Assembly: GCA_025454445.1 (NCBI GenBank)
Contig: JALOOK010000345.1
Coordinates: forward strand, 1 to 8,507
Length of the DNA stretch: 8,507 nt
Source: Oscillatoria sp. Prado101
GTDB lineage: Bacteria > Cyanobacteriota > Cyanobacteriia > Cyanobacteriales > Oscillatoriaceae
Reading direction: 5' to 3'
In this document: one piece after another, positions 1 through 6,076 of the stretch
Position numbering within the stretch: the first letter of the stretch is position 1
How the letters are laid out: each line of letters opens with the position of its first letter
The notes under the pieces: model-generated
What the model was told of the DNA's origin: nothing
What the model saw: the letters and a program-made list of their open reading frames with translations, nothing else
Database searches by the model: none
Position numbers and translations under genes: made by a program

Positions 1-1
1 A

Positions 2-82
2 AGTGTGCGGGTGACAGTTGAAGAGCGAGCGCCGATTACTTTCGTGCTGCCTTTCTTGCGCGAACTGGCTGGGATGAATTAA
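2..82 (+). CDS. C-terminal end of a probable HlyD-family (NHLM-type) secretion adaptor, partial
   Basis: The frame beginning at base 2 is open and ends at TAA (80-82), giving 26 residues that finish with ITFVLPFLRELAGMN. The gene starts outside the window. The fragment is too short for a firm domain call. It lies directly upstream of a C39-peptidase ABC transporter on the same strand, and in cyanobacterial NHLM export loci the gene at that place usually encodes the HlyD-like membrane-fusion adaptor (TIGR03794 type), whose tail often carries a hydrophobic 'VLP-LR' segment like this one. Such a protein would link the inner-membrane transporter to the outer envelope. The identification is inferred from context and the tail sequence. 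The next gene follows after 153 nt of repeats, so co-transcription is plausible but unproven. Confidence 0.5.
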   Translation, partial: SVRVTVEERAPITFVLPFLRELAGMN

Positions 83-107
83 TATTAACCCAAGGAAAGC
101 ACCGAAT

Positions 108-152
108 GAGGCAGAGCCTCCAAAGCAGCGTTCCCAGGCAGAGCCTGGGAAC
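108..152. repeat. Two related AGA-loop hairpins
   Basis: There are two perfect inverted repeats with the same centre, GGC-AGA-GCC. The first is GAGGC-AGA-GCCTC at 108-120. The second is GTTCCCAGGC-AGA-GCCTGGGAAC at 130-152, with 10-bp arms. Short repeats of this kind are scattered between genes in many filamentous cyanobacteria. They lie in the gap between the adaptor and the peptidase/transporter gene and lack a following T-tract on the + strand, so they are not classic terminators. They could stabilise or process a joint transcript. Confidence 0.75.
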
Positions 153-202
153 GAGGTTATTGGGCTAACGAGGTTATTGGGCTAAAGCCCAACTACAAAC
201 CT
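150..202. repeat. 17-bp tandem duplication running into a GGGCTAAAGCCC repeat
   Basis: AACGAGGTTATTGGGCT occurs twice in direct tandem (150-166 and 167-183). The second copy runs into GGGCTAAAGCCC (179-190) and continues to 202. Bases 179-202 are identical over 24 nt to 7638-7661 at the other end of the window, so this is one copy of a dispersed repeat family. It ends 33 nt before the peptidase/transporter start. Confidence 0.8.
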
Positions 203-235
203 AGGGAAAATCAATATTATTGTAAGCCTCAAATT

Positions 236-2479
236 ATGCAAGTTTTACACAAGCTATTCAAGCAAACACAAACCCCAAAATACTACAACAATCGGGCTAA
301 AACTCCGACGGTATTGCAGATGGAAGCTACTGAGTGCGGGGCGGCGGCTTTGGGGATTGTACTTAGCTATTACGGGCGAATTGTGTCTTTGCCGGAACTG
401 CGAATTAGTTGCGGCGTTTCTCGCGATGGTTCTAACGCTTTGAACCTCGTTAAGGCGGCTCGCAGCTACGGAATGGTGGCGAAGGGGTTTAAGAAGGAAA
501 TCGAACCGCTGCAAGAGTTAAAGCCGCCTTATATTGTGTTTTGGAATTTCAATCACTTTCTGGTGGTGGAGGGGTTTGTCGGGAATCGCGTCTGGCTCAA
601 CGATCCGGCAACGGGTCCCCGCAGTGTTACGATGGAGGAGTTTGACGAGAGCTACACCGGCGTCGTCTTGGTGATGGAACCGGGGCCAGATTTTGTTCCT
701 GGCGGGCGCAATCCCAGTATTATCGGCGCTTTATATTCTCGCCTGAAAAATTCCTGGAAGGAACTGCTGTTTTGGGTTATAATTGGGTTTTTGTTGGTGA
801 TTCCCAGTTTGGCGCTGGCGGCTATGAGCCAGGTGTTTGTCGATAGCGTGCTGATTCAAAGGCGCTATGAGTGGCTGAAACCTGTGTTGCTGGCGATGGG
901 AGGACTGGCACTGCTGCAAGCGGCGATGAGTTTTTTGCAGTTGCGCAAGCTGAGATATTTGAATTTGCGCTTGTCCATCAGCATGACGGGGCAATTTTTC
1001 TGGCACATCTTGCACTTGCCGGTGAGTTTCTACGCCCAGCGCTTCGCCGGTGAAATTAGCAGTCGGATTGGGCTTAATAATAAAGTTGCCGGGGTGCTGT
1101 CGGGGCAGTTGGCGAGAACGGCAATTGATGCGGTGATGGTGTTTTTCTACGGCGCGGCGATGCTCGCTTATGACTGGGTGCTGACATTAATCGGTGTGGT
1201 TGCGATTGCGATTAATATGGCTTTTGTTCAGCTTATGGCTCGCCAGTGGAAGGATTTAAGCTTGCGGCTGTCTTACGATAGCGGCAAATTGGCGGGGGTG
1301 GAAATTGCGGCGCTGCAAAGTATCGAAACGATTAAGTCGGGGGCGCTGGAATCGGATTATTTCGCTCGCTGGGCGGGATATTACTCGAAAGTAACTACAG
1401 CTCAGCAAGAAATGAGCGAAAATCAGCAGTGGCTGTCGCTGCTGTCGCCCCTGGTGTCATCTTTGAGTTCGATGGCGCTGCTGGTTGTTGGGGGGTTGCG
1501 GGTGATTGACGGACATTTGACAATTGGGATGCTGATTGCTTTTCAGGGGTTGATGAGCCGGTTTGAAGGGCCGGTGAATACTTTGGTGGGGTTGGGGACG
1601 ACGATTCAGACGCTGGATGGGGATATGAAACGGTTGGATGACGTGCTGCGCCATCCCACCGATCCGGCGCTGGATGTGGGGGAGGGTTCGCCAACTATTT
1701 ACGCTACAGCAGATATCTCCGCTCCACCGGCCCCCACTTGGCCCGCACACCGCTATCGCTTGCAGGGATATGTGGAACTGAGCAATATCACTTTTGGCTA
1801 CAGCCGGGTGGATGCGCCGCTGATTGAAAATTTCAGCTGCAGGCTGCAACCGGGCCAGCGGGTGGCCTTTGTGGGCAGCAGCGGTTCCGGCAAGTCCACG
1901 CTCTCGAAACTGGTGACTGGGCTTTACGCGCCTTGGGAGGGCGAGATTTTGTTCGATGGGATGAGCCGGCAGCAGATTCCCCGTCCAGTGATGGCCAATT
2001 CTCTGGCGATGGTGGAGCAGGAGATTTTTCTGTTTGAGGGTACGGTGAGGGAGAATTTGACGCTGTGGGATCAGACGATTCCCGATGAGCAGTTAATGAG
2101 GGCGTGTCGGGATGCGGCGATTCTCGATGTGGTGATGGCCATGCCTGGGGGGTTGAATGGCAAGTTGCTGGAAGGTGGGGCCAATTTGAGTGGGGGACAG
2201 CGGCAGCGGTTGGAGATTGCTCGCGCTTTGGTGAACAATCCGGCGATTCTGGTGATGGATGAGGCCACGAGTGCGCTGGATGCGGAGACGGAGAAGCGGA
2301 TAGACAGGAACCTGCGGCGGCGCGGCTGTACTTGCATTATTGTGGCCCACCGGCTCAGTACGATTCGCGATTGCGATGAGATTGTGGTGCTGGAGCGGGG
2401 GAAGGTGGTGCAGCGGGGTACGCATGAGGAGATGAAGGGGGGAGAGGGTGCTTATGCGCGGTTGATTGGGGCTGAGTGA
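236..2479 (+). CDS. NHLM-type peptide-export ABC transporter with N-terminal C39 peptidase (747 aa)
   Basis: Bifunctional inner-membrane exporter that removes a double-glycine leader and pumps out the mature peptide. Residues 24-150 form a C39 cysteine peptidase: oxyanion Gln28 and Cys34 in QMEATECGAAALG, His107 in NFNHFLVVEG, and Asp123 in WLNDP, so the catalytic set is complete. Residues about 165-460 hold the hydrophobic transmembrane domain. The ATPase domain follows from about 505: Walker A with Lys553 in GSSGSGKST, signature LSGGQ at 651-655, Walker B with Asp675-Glu676, and H-loop His705. Length and order fit the NHLM peptidase/ATP-binding family (TIGR03796). The ATG at 236 has no clear Shine-Dalgarno sequence, but it puts the peptidase motif at the usual distance from the N terminus. 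The probable adaptor lies upstream, and a GG-leader peptide gene, its likely substrate, lies 354 nt downstream. No truncation or missing motif is seen. Confidence 0.93.
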   Translation: MQVLHKLFKQTQTPKYYNNRAKTPTVLQMEATECGAAALGIVLSYYGRIVSLPELRISCGVSRDGSNALNLVKAARSYGMVAKGFKKEIEPLQELKPPYIVFWNFNHFLVVEGFVGNRVWLNDPATGPRSVTMEEFDESYTGVVLVMEPGPDFVPGGRNPSIIGALYSRLKNSWKELLFWVIIGFLLVIPSLALAAMSQVFVDSVLIQRRYEWLKPVLLAMGGLALLQAAMSFLQLRKLRYLNLRLSISMTGQFFWHILHLPVSFYAQRFAGEISSRIGLNNKVAGVLSGQLARTAIDAVMVFFYGAAMLAYDWVLTLIGVVAIAINMAFVQLMARQWKDLSLRLSYDSGKLAGVEIAALQSIETIKSGALESDYFARWAGYYSKVTTAQQEMSENQQWLSLLSPLVSSLSSMALLVVGGLRVIDGHLTIGMLIAFQGLMSRFEGPVNTLVGLGTTIQTLDGDMKRLDDVLRHPTDPALDVGEGSPTIYATADISAPPAPTWPAHRYRLQGYVELSNITFGYSRVDAPLIENFSCRLQPGQRVAFVGSSGSGKSTLSKLVTGLYAPWEGEILFDGMSRQQIPRPVMANSLAMVEQEIFLFEGTVRENLTLWDQTIPDEQLMRACRDAAILDVVMAMPGGLNGKLLEGGANLSGGQRQRLEIARALVNNPAILVMDEATSALDAETEKRIDRNLRRRGCTCIIVAHRLSTIRDCDEIVVLERGKVVQRGTHEEMKGGEGAYARLIGAE

Positions 2480-2595
2480 TCGTGCGGAGAGAATTTGGCG
2501 GTGTGTGAAGGTTGTGTGAAGTTGCGGTAAAGCTCCAGCTCGCTCGTCGGCTTGGAATCCTCGCCAGAGTCCGGTAGGGGTGGGGAAATCATTTT

Positions 2596-2626
2596 TTAAA
2601 GTTCTTGTATCCCTTAAAGTTCTTGT
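2596..2626 (+). repeat. Two direct copies of TTAAAGTTCTTGT, 18 bp apart
   Basis: The 13-mer TTAAAGTTCTTGT occurs at 2596-2608 and again at 2614-2626. An 18-bp period is not far from two helix turns, so both copies face roughly the same side of the DNA, as direct-repeat binding sites of response regulators do. The pair lies about 145-170 bp upstream of the likely transcription start of the precursor gene, which is far for a classical activator site. No known cyanobacterial box (Pho box, HLR1, NtcA) matches well. Confidence 0.45.
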
Positions 2627-2767
2627 GAAGATGAAACGTGCTTTCTCCGCAATTACACGGAACAGCCTGGTTGGGGCCGGCGGCCACTATGCAATAATAC
2701 TTAGAATAGGCGAAGGTTGCCGCAGGAAAAAATTCAGTGAATTTACTGTTGTCGGGGGGGGAGCGGC

Positions 2768-2773
2768 CATAAT
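2768..2773 (+). promoter_or_regulatory. Possible -10 box (CATAAT) of the precursor peptide gene
   Basis: CATAAT matches the TATAAT consensus at five of six positions. Transcription would start near 2779-2782, at the left edge of the perfect palindrome at 2780-2800, leaving a leader of about 54 nt before the ATG at 2834. No good -35 element is seen at 16-18 bp spacing, so an activator may be needed, or the site may be chance. Confidence 0.3.
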
Positions 2774-2779
2774 CGGATG

Positions 2780-2800
2780 AACAACTCAAATTGAGTTGTT
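2780..2800. promoter_or_regulatory. Perfect 10-bp palindrome upstream of the peptide gene (operator or 5' hairpin)
   Basis: AACAACTCAA (2780-2789) and TTGAGTTGTT (2791-2800) are exact reverse complements around one base. The site is 33 nt before the ATG of the precursor peptide and just downstream of the possible -10 box. It is followed by an A-rich stretch rather than T's, so it is not a terminator on the + strand; on the - strand the T-rich stretch precedes it. It could be a dimeric repressor operator or, if transcribed, a stem at the 5' end of the mRNA, although a one-base spacer is short for an RNA loop. The symmetry is seen; the role is inferred. Confidence 0.55.
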
Positions 2801-2822
2801 AAAAATAAATTCCAACCCACAT

Positions 2823-2827
2823 AAGGA
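2823..2827 (+). promoter_or_regulatory. Ribosome binding site of the precursor peptide gene (AAGGA)
   Basis: AAGGA lies six bases before the ATG at 2834, which is good Shine-Dalgarno spacing. It supports the short ORF being translated. The neighbouring transporter gene at 236 lacks a comparable site. Confidence 0.7.
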
Positions 2828-2833
2828 CAAACA

Positions 2834-2956
2834 ATGAAAGCACGCAATTCTAAAATCGAACAAAAGAACCTGGAAGCTAAAGAAGCCCAAGTAGAAGAGC
2901 TGTCTGAAGAGCAGTTGGCAGCAGTTTCGGGCGGTTCCGTTCGCATTCGCAGCTAA
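2834..2956 (+). CDS. Double-glycine-leader precursor peptide with a six-residue core (40 aa)
   Basis: A 40-residue ORF from ATG 2834 to TAA 2954-2956, preceded by AAGGA at 6-nt spacing and followed by a strong terminator. The N terminus is charged and helical in character (MKARNSKIEQKNLEAKEAQ). Next comes a classic bacteriocin-type leader end, VEELSEEQLAAVSGG, ending in Gly33-Gly34. C39 peptidases cut such leaders after the second glycine, recognising conserved hydrophobic leader positions like the Leu and Val here. Cleavage would release SVRIRS, only six residues with two Arg and two Ser, and without Cys, Thr, Trp, Tyr or Phe. The leader is about 34 residues, much shorter than the Nif11 or nitrile-hydratase leaders common in NHLM loci. 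The gene lies between the C39 exporter and its partner ABC protein, so it is their probable substrate. The product could be an antimicrobial, a signal peptide, or a modified RiPP whose enzymes lie elsewhere. I do not recognise the core. Confidence 0.85.
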   Translation: MKARNSKIEQKNLEAKEAQVEELSEEQLAAVSGGSVRIRS

Positions 2957-2983
2957 AAATGACAAACACGATAGCATAATATT

Positions 2984-3036
2984 AAATCATCCCCCAAGGC
3001 TTTTGTCAAGGACTTGGGGGTGATTTTTAATTTTTT
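2984..3036 (+). terminator. Rho-independent terminator of the precursor peptide gene
   Basis: The left arm AAATCATCCCCCAAG (2984-2998) pairs with CTTGGGGGTGATTT (3013-3026), giving 14 base pairs with one bulged T at 2990 and a 14-nt loop. TTTTTAATTTTTT follows (3024-3036). The hairpin begins 28 nt after the stop codon. On the opposite strand the T-tract is weak, so it may also slow transcription arriving from the convergent ABC gene, but less efficiently. Confidence 0.88.
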
Positions 3037-3327
3037 GTCTGAAAGAAATATTTCCGAAAAGGAATATTTTCCAGTTTGTAGGGGCGAAGCATGAGGGCGA
3101 TCTGTATTTGATACTACCTTGGCTATTCCAGTGAGGAGAAAGACGCTGCCGACAAGGAATCAGCAAATGTTGGCCAAAAAAGGAGAATTCATCGGCGATG
3201 GGCGGTGGTGTGGTGTACTCGATCAATTATTGTAGCACGCCTGTGCGATGTGTCACTGACCGGCACGGCACCCATCATGGTGCCAGACGCGCCGGTGGAA
3301 GCACACAGAACTCCAGAAACCGGGTTT
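3037..3327. other. Convergent gap with no supported gene
   Basis: This stretch lies between the peptide gene's terminator and the end of the minus-strand ABC gene. It contains an imperfect AT-rich inverted repeat near 3041-3071, a nested palindrome (3259-3296) and most of a palindromic repeat that touches the ABC stop codon (3315-3329). A 22-codon + ORF (3167-3235) has no good ribosome binding site and resembles nothing I know. No classical terminator for the minus-strand gene is visible. Confidence 0.55.
3259..3296. repeat. Nested palindrome
   Basis: An inner stem GGCACC (3267-3272) and GGTGCC (3279-3284) encloses CATCAT. An outer stem ACCGGC (3259-3264) and GCCGGT (3291-3296) flanks it. 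Read on the minus strand it lies about 30-70 nt past the ABC gene's stop, where a termination or mRNA 3'-end structure would sit, but no T-tract follows. It may simply be a dispersed repeat. Confidence 0.55.
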
Positions 3328-3329
3328 CT
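3315..3329. repeat. Palindrome AGAAACC-G-GGTTTCT at the ABC stop codon
   Basis: Perfect 7-bp arms around one base. It overlaps two bases of the minus-strand TAG stop (3328-3330). Sequences of the AGAAACCNGGTTTCT kind are, from general knowledge, frequent between genes of filamentous cyanobacteria. The insertion of such a repeat may have set the present end of the ABC gene. Confidence 0.6.
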
Positions 3330-5858
3330 ACATTATCTGTCGCGCCATCAAATCGGCAAACATCCCCGGCTGCGCCATCAATTCCTCAAAATTTCCTACC
3401 TGTACCACTTCCCCTGCCACGATAACATAAATGCGGTCGGCATGGCGAATCGTACTGAGCCGGTGAGCCACCACAATGCGAGTCACTCGCAAACTCTCCA
3501 AACTTTCGCTGACAGTCGCCTGCGTGCGATTGTCCAAAGCACTCGTCGCCTCGTCAAAAATGAGAATTTTCGGTTTGAGAACTAGCGCTCGCGCGATTAA
3601 CAGCCGCTGGCGCTGTCCGCCCGAAATATTCGTCCCCCCTTCCGAAATTACCGTGTGCATTCCCATCGGCATCTGCTCGATATCCGAGGCAAACCCCGCC
3701 ATCTTCGCGGCTTCCCACGCTTCCTCCAACGTCACCAAAGCGCCGCCAGAAATATTATTCAAAATGGAACTGGTATTAATGCGCGCATCCTGCAACATCA
3801 CCCCCAACTGTCGCCGCACCGCCAAAATATCCAACTCAGAAAGATCCTGACTGTCATAGTAAATCTTTCCCTCCTCCGGCTGATCGAAACCCAACAGCAA
3901 TCTCACAATTGTTGATTTGCCACTGCCAGAAGGTCCCACCAAGGCGATAAATTCTCCCGGCTTAGCCTCGACTGTCACCTTATTGAGCGTTAAGGGCGCA
4001 TCTTTCAGATAGCGGAAACTGACGCGCTCTAGCTTAACCGCACCCGCCAGCCTGCCCGGATCTGTTTTTCTGTCGTCAACCTCCGGTTTTTCCTCCAGAA
4101 TCGGCTTGACTCGCTCCCAGATGATCGCAACTTGCATGACGCTCACAAACGCGCCGCTCAAACCAGTAACGCCGCCCACAAAAGTGCCGAAAGCTGCATT
4201 GCAGGCCAAAAAAGTGCCGGTAGAAAAACCCGTCTGTCCTTGGGCTTGCGCTTGGGCAATCAGCGTCACCCCCAGCCCGTAAAGTAAAATCGAGCTAACA
4301 GTGGGCAAAATCATATTAAACAGCGTCACCGCATCTTCGATCGCTTCCGTACTGAGCATCAATTCCATCTGAGAGCCGAATTTTTTTGCCCAGTGAGCGA
4401 ACGCCCGCTCCTCCGCATCCGCCACTCGCAGCTTCGACACGCCGGCAATCAACTGCACCGTCAGCCCGAAGATTTCCCCGCTCAGTTCTTGCATGGGAAT
4501 CATCTTTTGGCGGGAGATAAAGAAAGAAAGCAGCGTTAGTGCCACATTAACCGCAGCGATTGAGATCGCCACGAATGCCAGTTGGGAACTGTAGAAAAAC
4601 AGCAAACCCAAATTCAACAGGGCAAAGAAACTGTTGAATACAGTTGCCATGACAGTGCTGCTGAGGATTTGGTTGAGCTGCGCGATCCCAGAAACCCGCA
4701 ATTGCAAGTCGCCGAGGATAAACTTGCGAAAGAAATTAGCCCGCAATTTCAACAGGCGATCCCAAGTTGCTGCCTGAGTCTGAATTTCTGCGATAGTTTG
4801 CAAGCGAATCGTGGCGACATTTTGCACTAAATCCAGCAGTGTGCTGCCAAAACTGACAGCCAGCAACCCCAAAGCGAGTTGAAAAATCAGTCCGCGATCT
4901 CCGCTGGGAATGGCATGGTCGATTAAAATGCCGGTCGCCTGGGGAGTCAGCATTCCCAACACCGCAACAAACGCCCCCAGCCCGAAAATTATTGCTCCGT
5001 CTCGAAGTGTCCCCTGCGTGGCAAACTTGAGGATATCCAGGGCTTTGAGTACCTTGTCTGGAAACGAGCGATAGAAAACGAAGGCGACTGGAGAAATGAG
5101 TTTAGCTGTGTCCGCAGTCAGCGGGATGCGGCGCTTAGTTTCGGGGTCAAAAATTTCATAGTTGTTTCTGCCTCGGGGTAGAATAGCAACAGGAGCTTCA
5201 CCTTCTAGAGTATAAGCCAAAATTGGGGCGCAATCGAACTGCCACCAAGCTCCCCGCAAAATTATCCGGCGGGTGCGAATTCTGGAGGCGCGAGCGATTG
5301 CGGAAAGCGGATCTTTCACCCGCTGGAGGTCTTCCGATTTTGCCGGCGGGTGAATCTCGATACCCATCGCCCGCCCCACCGCTCCCGCCGCCACCAATAG
5401 CGCCGTTCCTTCTTGGGAAAAATTCTCTTGTTTGCGGCGAAAAACAGCGGTGAGGTGGGAGAGCGCCCTTTCGCTGGCGGCTTCGTTGAGCTGCTGGCGG
5501 GAGCGCACCTGCTCGACTTGCAATCCCGCAAAACACCGGCGAGGCGATCGCTCCACTCGGGCAAAAGCTGCAAATCCAGCGCCTGCTCTATCCAATCCGA
5601 CAGCGCCACCGGCATTAACTGCGTTTCCTCATAAGCAACCGCAATTAGCTTGTGGGACTGACCCTCCCAAACCGGCGCTATCCCGAAAAGCACGTCCCCC
5701 GGACTGGCATCGAACAGATAGCGCCTGGCTCCTTGGGGTGCGCCGCTGATAGTGGGGATGGCAAACACCGCCATTGTTCCTGATTTCACGACCCACACCG
5801 TATCGGGTGCGTCCAGGGGGAAAGGGGTGTTGCCGGTGCAATTAATTAATGCTATCAT
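3328..5858 (-). pseudogene. NHLM-type ABC transporter without peptidase, frameshifted near 5530
   Basis: This is the partner exporter of NHLM loci (TIGR03797 type): a membrane domain plus ATPase, no C39 domain, with a family-specific N-terminal region. It is in two frames. The first runs from ATG 5856-5858 (MIALINCTGNTPFPLDAPDT, then VWVVKSGTMAVFAI and RRYLFDASPGDVLFGIAP) and is protein-like to about 5530, after which it degenerates into Ser/Arg/Pro-rich sequence and stops at 5316. The second frame carries on from GLQVEQVRSRQQLNEA to the TAG at 3328. It includes a membrane domain, Walker A GPSGSGKST (about 3912-3938), signature ISGGQRQR, Walker B ILIFDEATSALD and H-loop VAHRLS, all intact. 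Adding one T to the TTTT run (minus strand, 5530-5533) joins them as ...LAGVFAGLQVEQ..., about 842 residues. The gene may be a recent pseudogene or the sequence may contain an indel error. It faces the peptide gene rather than following the peptidase gene. Confidence 0.85.
5544..5551. repeat. HIP1 octamer GCGATCGC
   Basis: One copy of the highly iterated palindrome of cyanobacterial genomes, inside the coding sequence of the second ABC transporter. It supports a cyanobacterial source and has no gene-specific meaning. Confidence 0.75.
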
Positions 5859-5866
5859 TCCGCAAC

Positions 5867-5884
5867 TTACTCGGTTTACTCGGT
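5867..5884. repeat. Tandem 9-bp repeat just upstream of the second ABC gene
   Basis: TTACTCGGT occurs twice head to tail (5867-5875 and 5876-5884). On the minus strand it lies 8 nt upstream of the ATG, in the presumed leader, where a Shine-Dalgarno site would be expected; none is clear. It may affect translation of the transporter or be a chance duplication. Confidence 0.45.
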
Positions 5885-5946
5885 TCCCGACTTTTGAGAT
5901 GTTCGCTTTTTTTTGCTAGTCTGCATGTTACCATAAATTCAATCAT

Positions 5947-6057
5947 CGAGAAGGCGTAGCACAGGCGTCTCGCCTGTGCACCCAGCGCGGAAATGGACCG
6001 GCGGGACGCCTGTCCTACGTCGAGAAGACGTAGCACCGGCCAGAACGCCTGTGCACC
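5947..6057. repeat. Clustered palindromic intergenic repeats
   Basis: Three related elements are present. CGAGAAGGCGTAGCAC (5947-5962) recurs with one change at 6021-6036. GCACAGGCG-TCT-CGCCTGTGC forms a perfect hairpin with 9-bp arms (5959-5979). CTACGTC-GAGAA-GACGTAG forms another with 7-bp arms (6015-6033). CGCCTGTGCACC occurs at 5971-5982 and 6046-6057. The cluster fills the gap between the cyclase stop (6077) and the second ABC start (5858), both on the minus strand, and could act as a transcript-processing or attenuation region. A long open frame here (6123-5842, -) is an accident of the repeats. Confidence 0.75.
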
Positions 6058-6076
6058 TGCGCCCCTCTCGCAGGGG

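Larger units (their letters stand above)
2480..2833. other. 354-nt gap between transporter and precursor peptide gene
   Basis: No convincing gene was found. The stretch holds a short repeat of TGTGTGAAG (2502-2510 and 2513-2521), a 13-bp direct repeat (2596-2626), a run of eight G (2754-2761), a possible -10 box (2768-2773), a perfect palindrome (2780-2800) and the ribosome binding site of the next gene (2823-2827). I see no T-tracted terminator after the transporter. An open frame from GTG 2580 to 2780 has no recognisable protein character. The stretch is best read as the regulatory region of the peptide gene. Confidence 0.6.

Noticed and set aside
2580..2780. 66-codon + frame from GTG with VLVSLKVLV and a GG-containing end
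   Set aside because: No ribosome binding site, the amino-acid pattern comes from the 13-bp direct repeat and the G run, and there is no leader-like helix before the glycines.
3167..3235. 22-codon + ORF containing GDGRWCGVLDQLL, open upstream to 3095
   Set aside because: No Shine-Dalgarno site before the ATG, no GG leader, and no family recognised. Could be a remnant, but the sequence alone does not support it.
3198..3425. 75-codon + frame with AGGAG 12 nt upstream
   Set aside because: It overlaps the conserved 3' end of the minus-strand ABC gene, and its sequence is Ser/Pro/Arg-rich as expected for an antisense frame.
5528..5536. Programmed -1 ribosomal frameshift in the second ABC gene
   Set aside because: The site does not form a classical X-XXY-YYZ slippery heptamer in the zero frame, and no such mechanism is known to me for this family. 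A deletion or sequencing indel is simpler.
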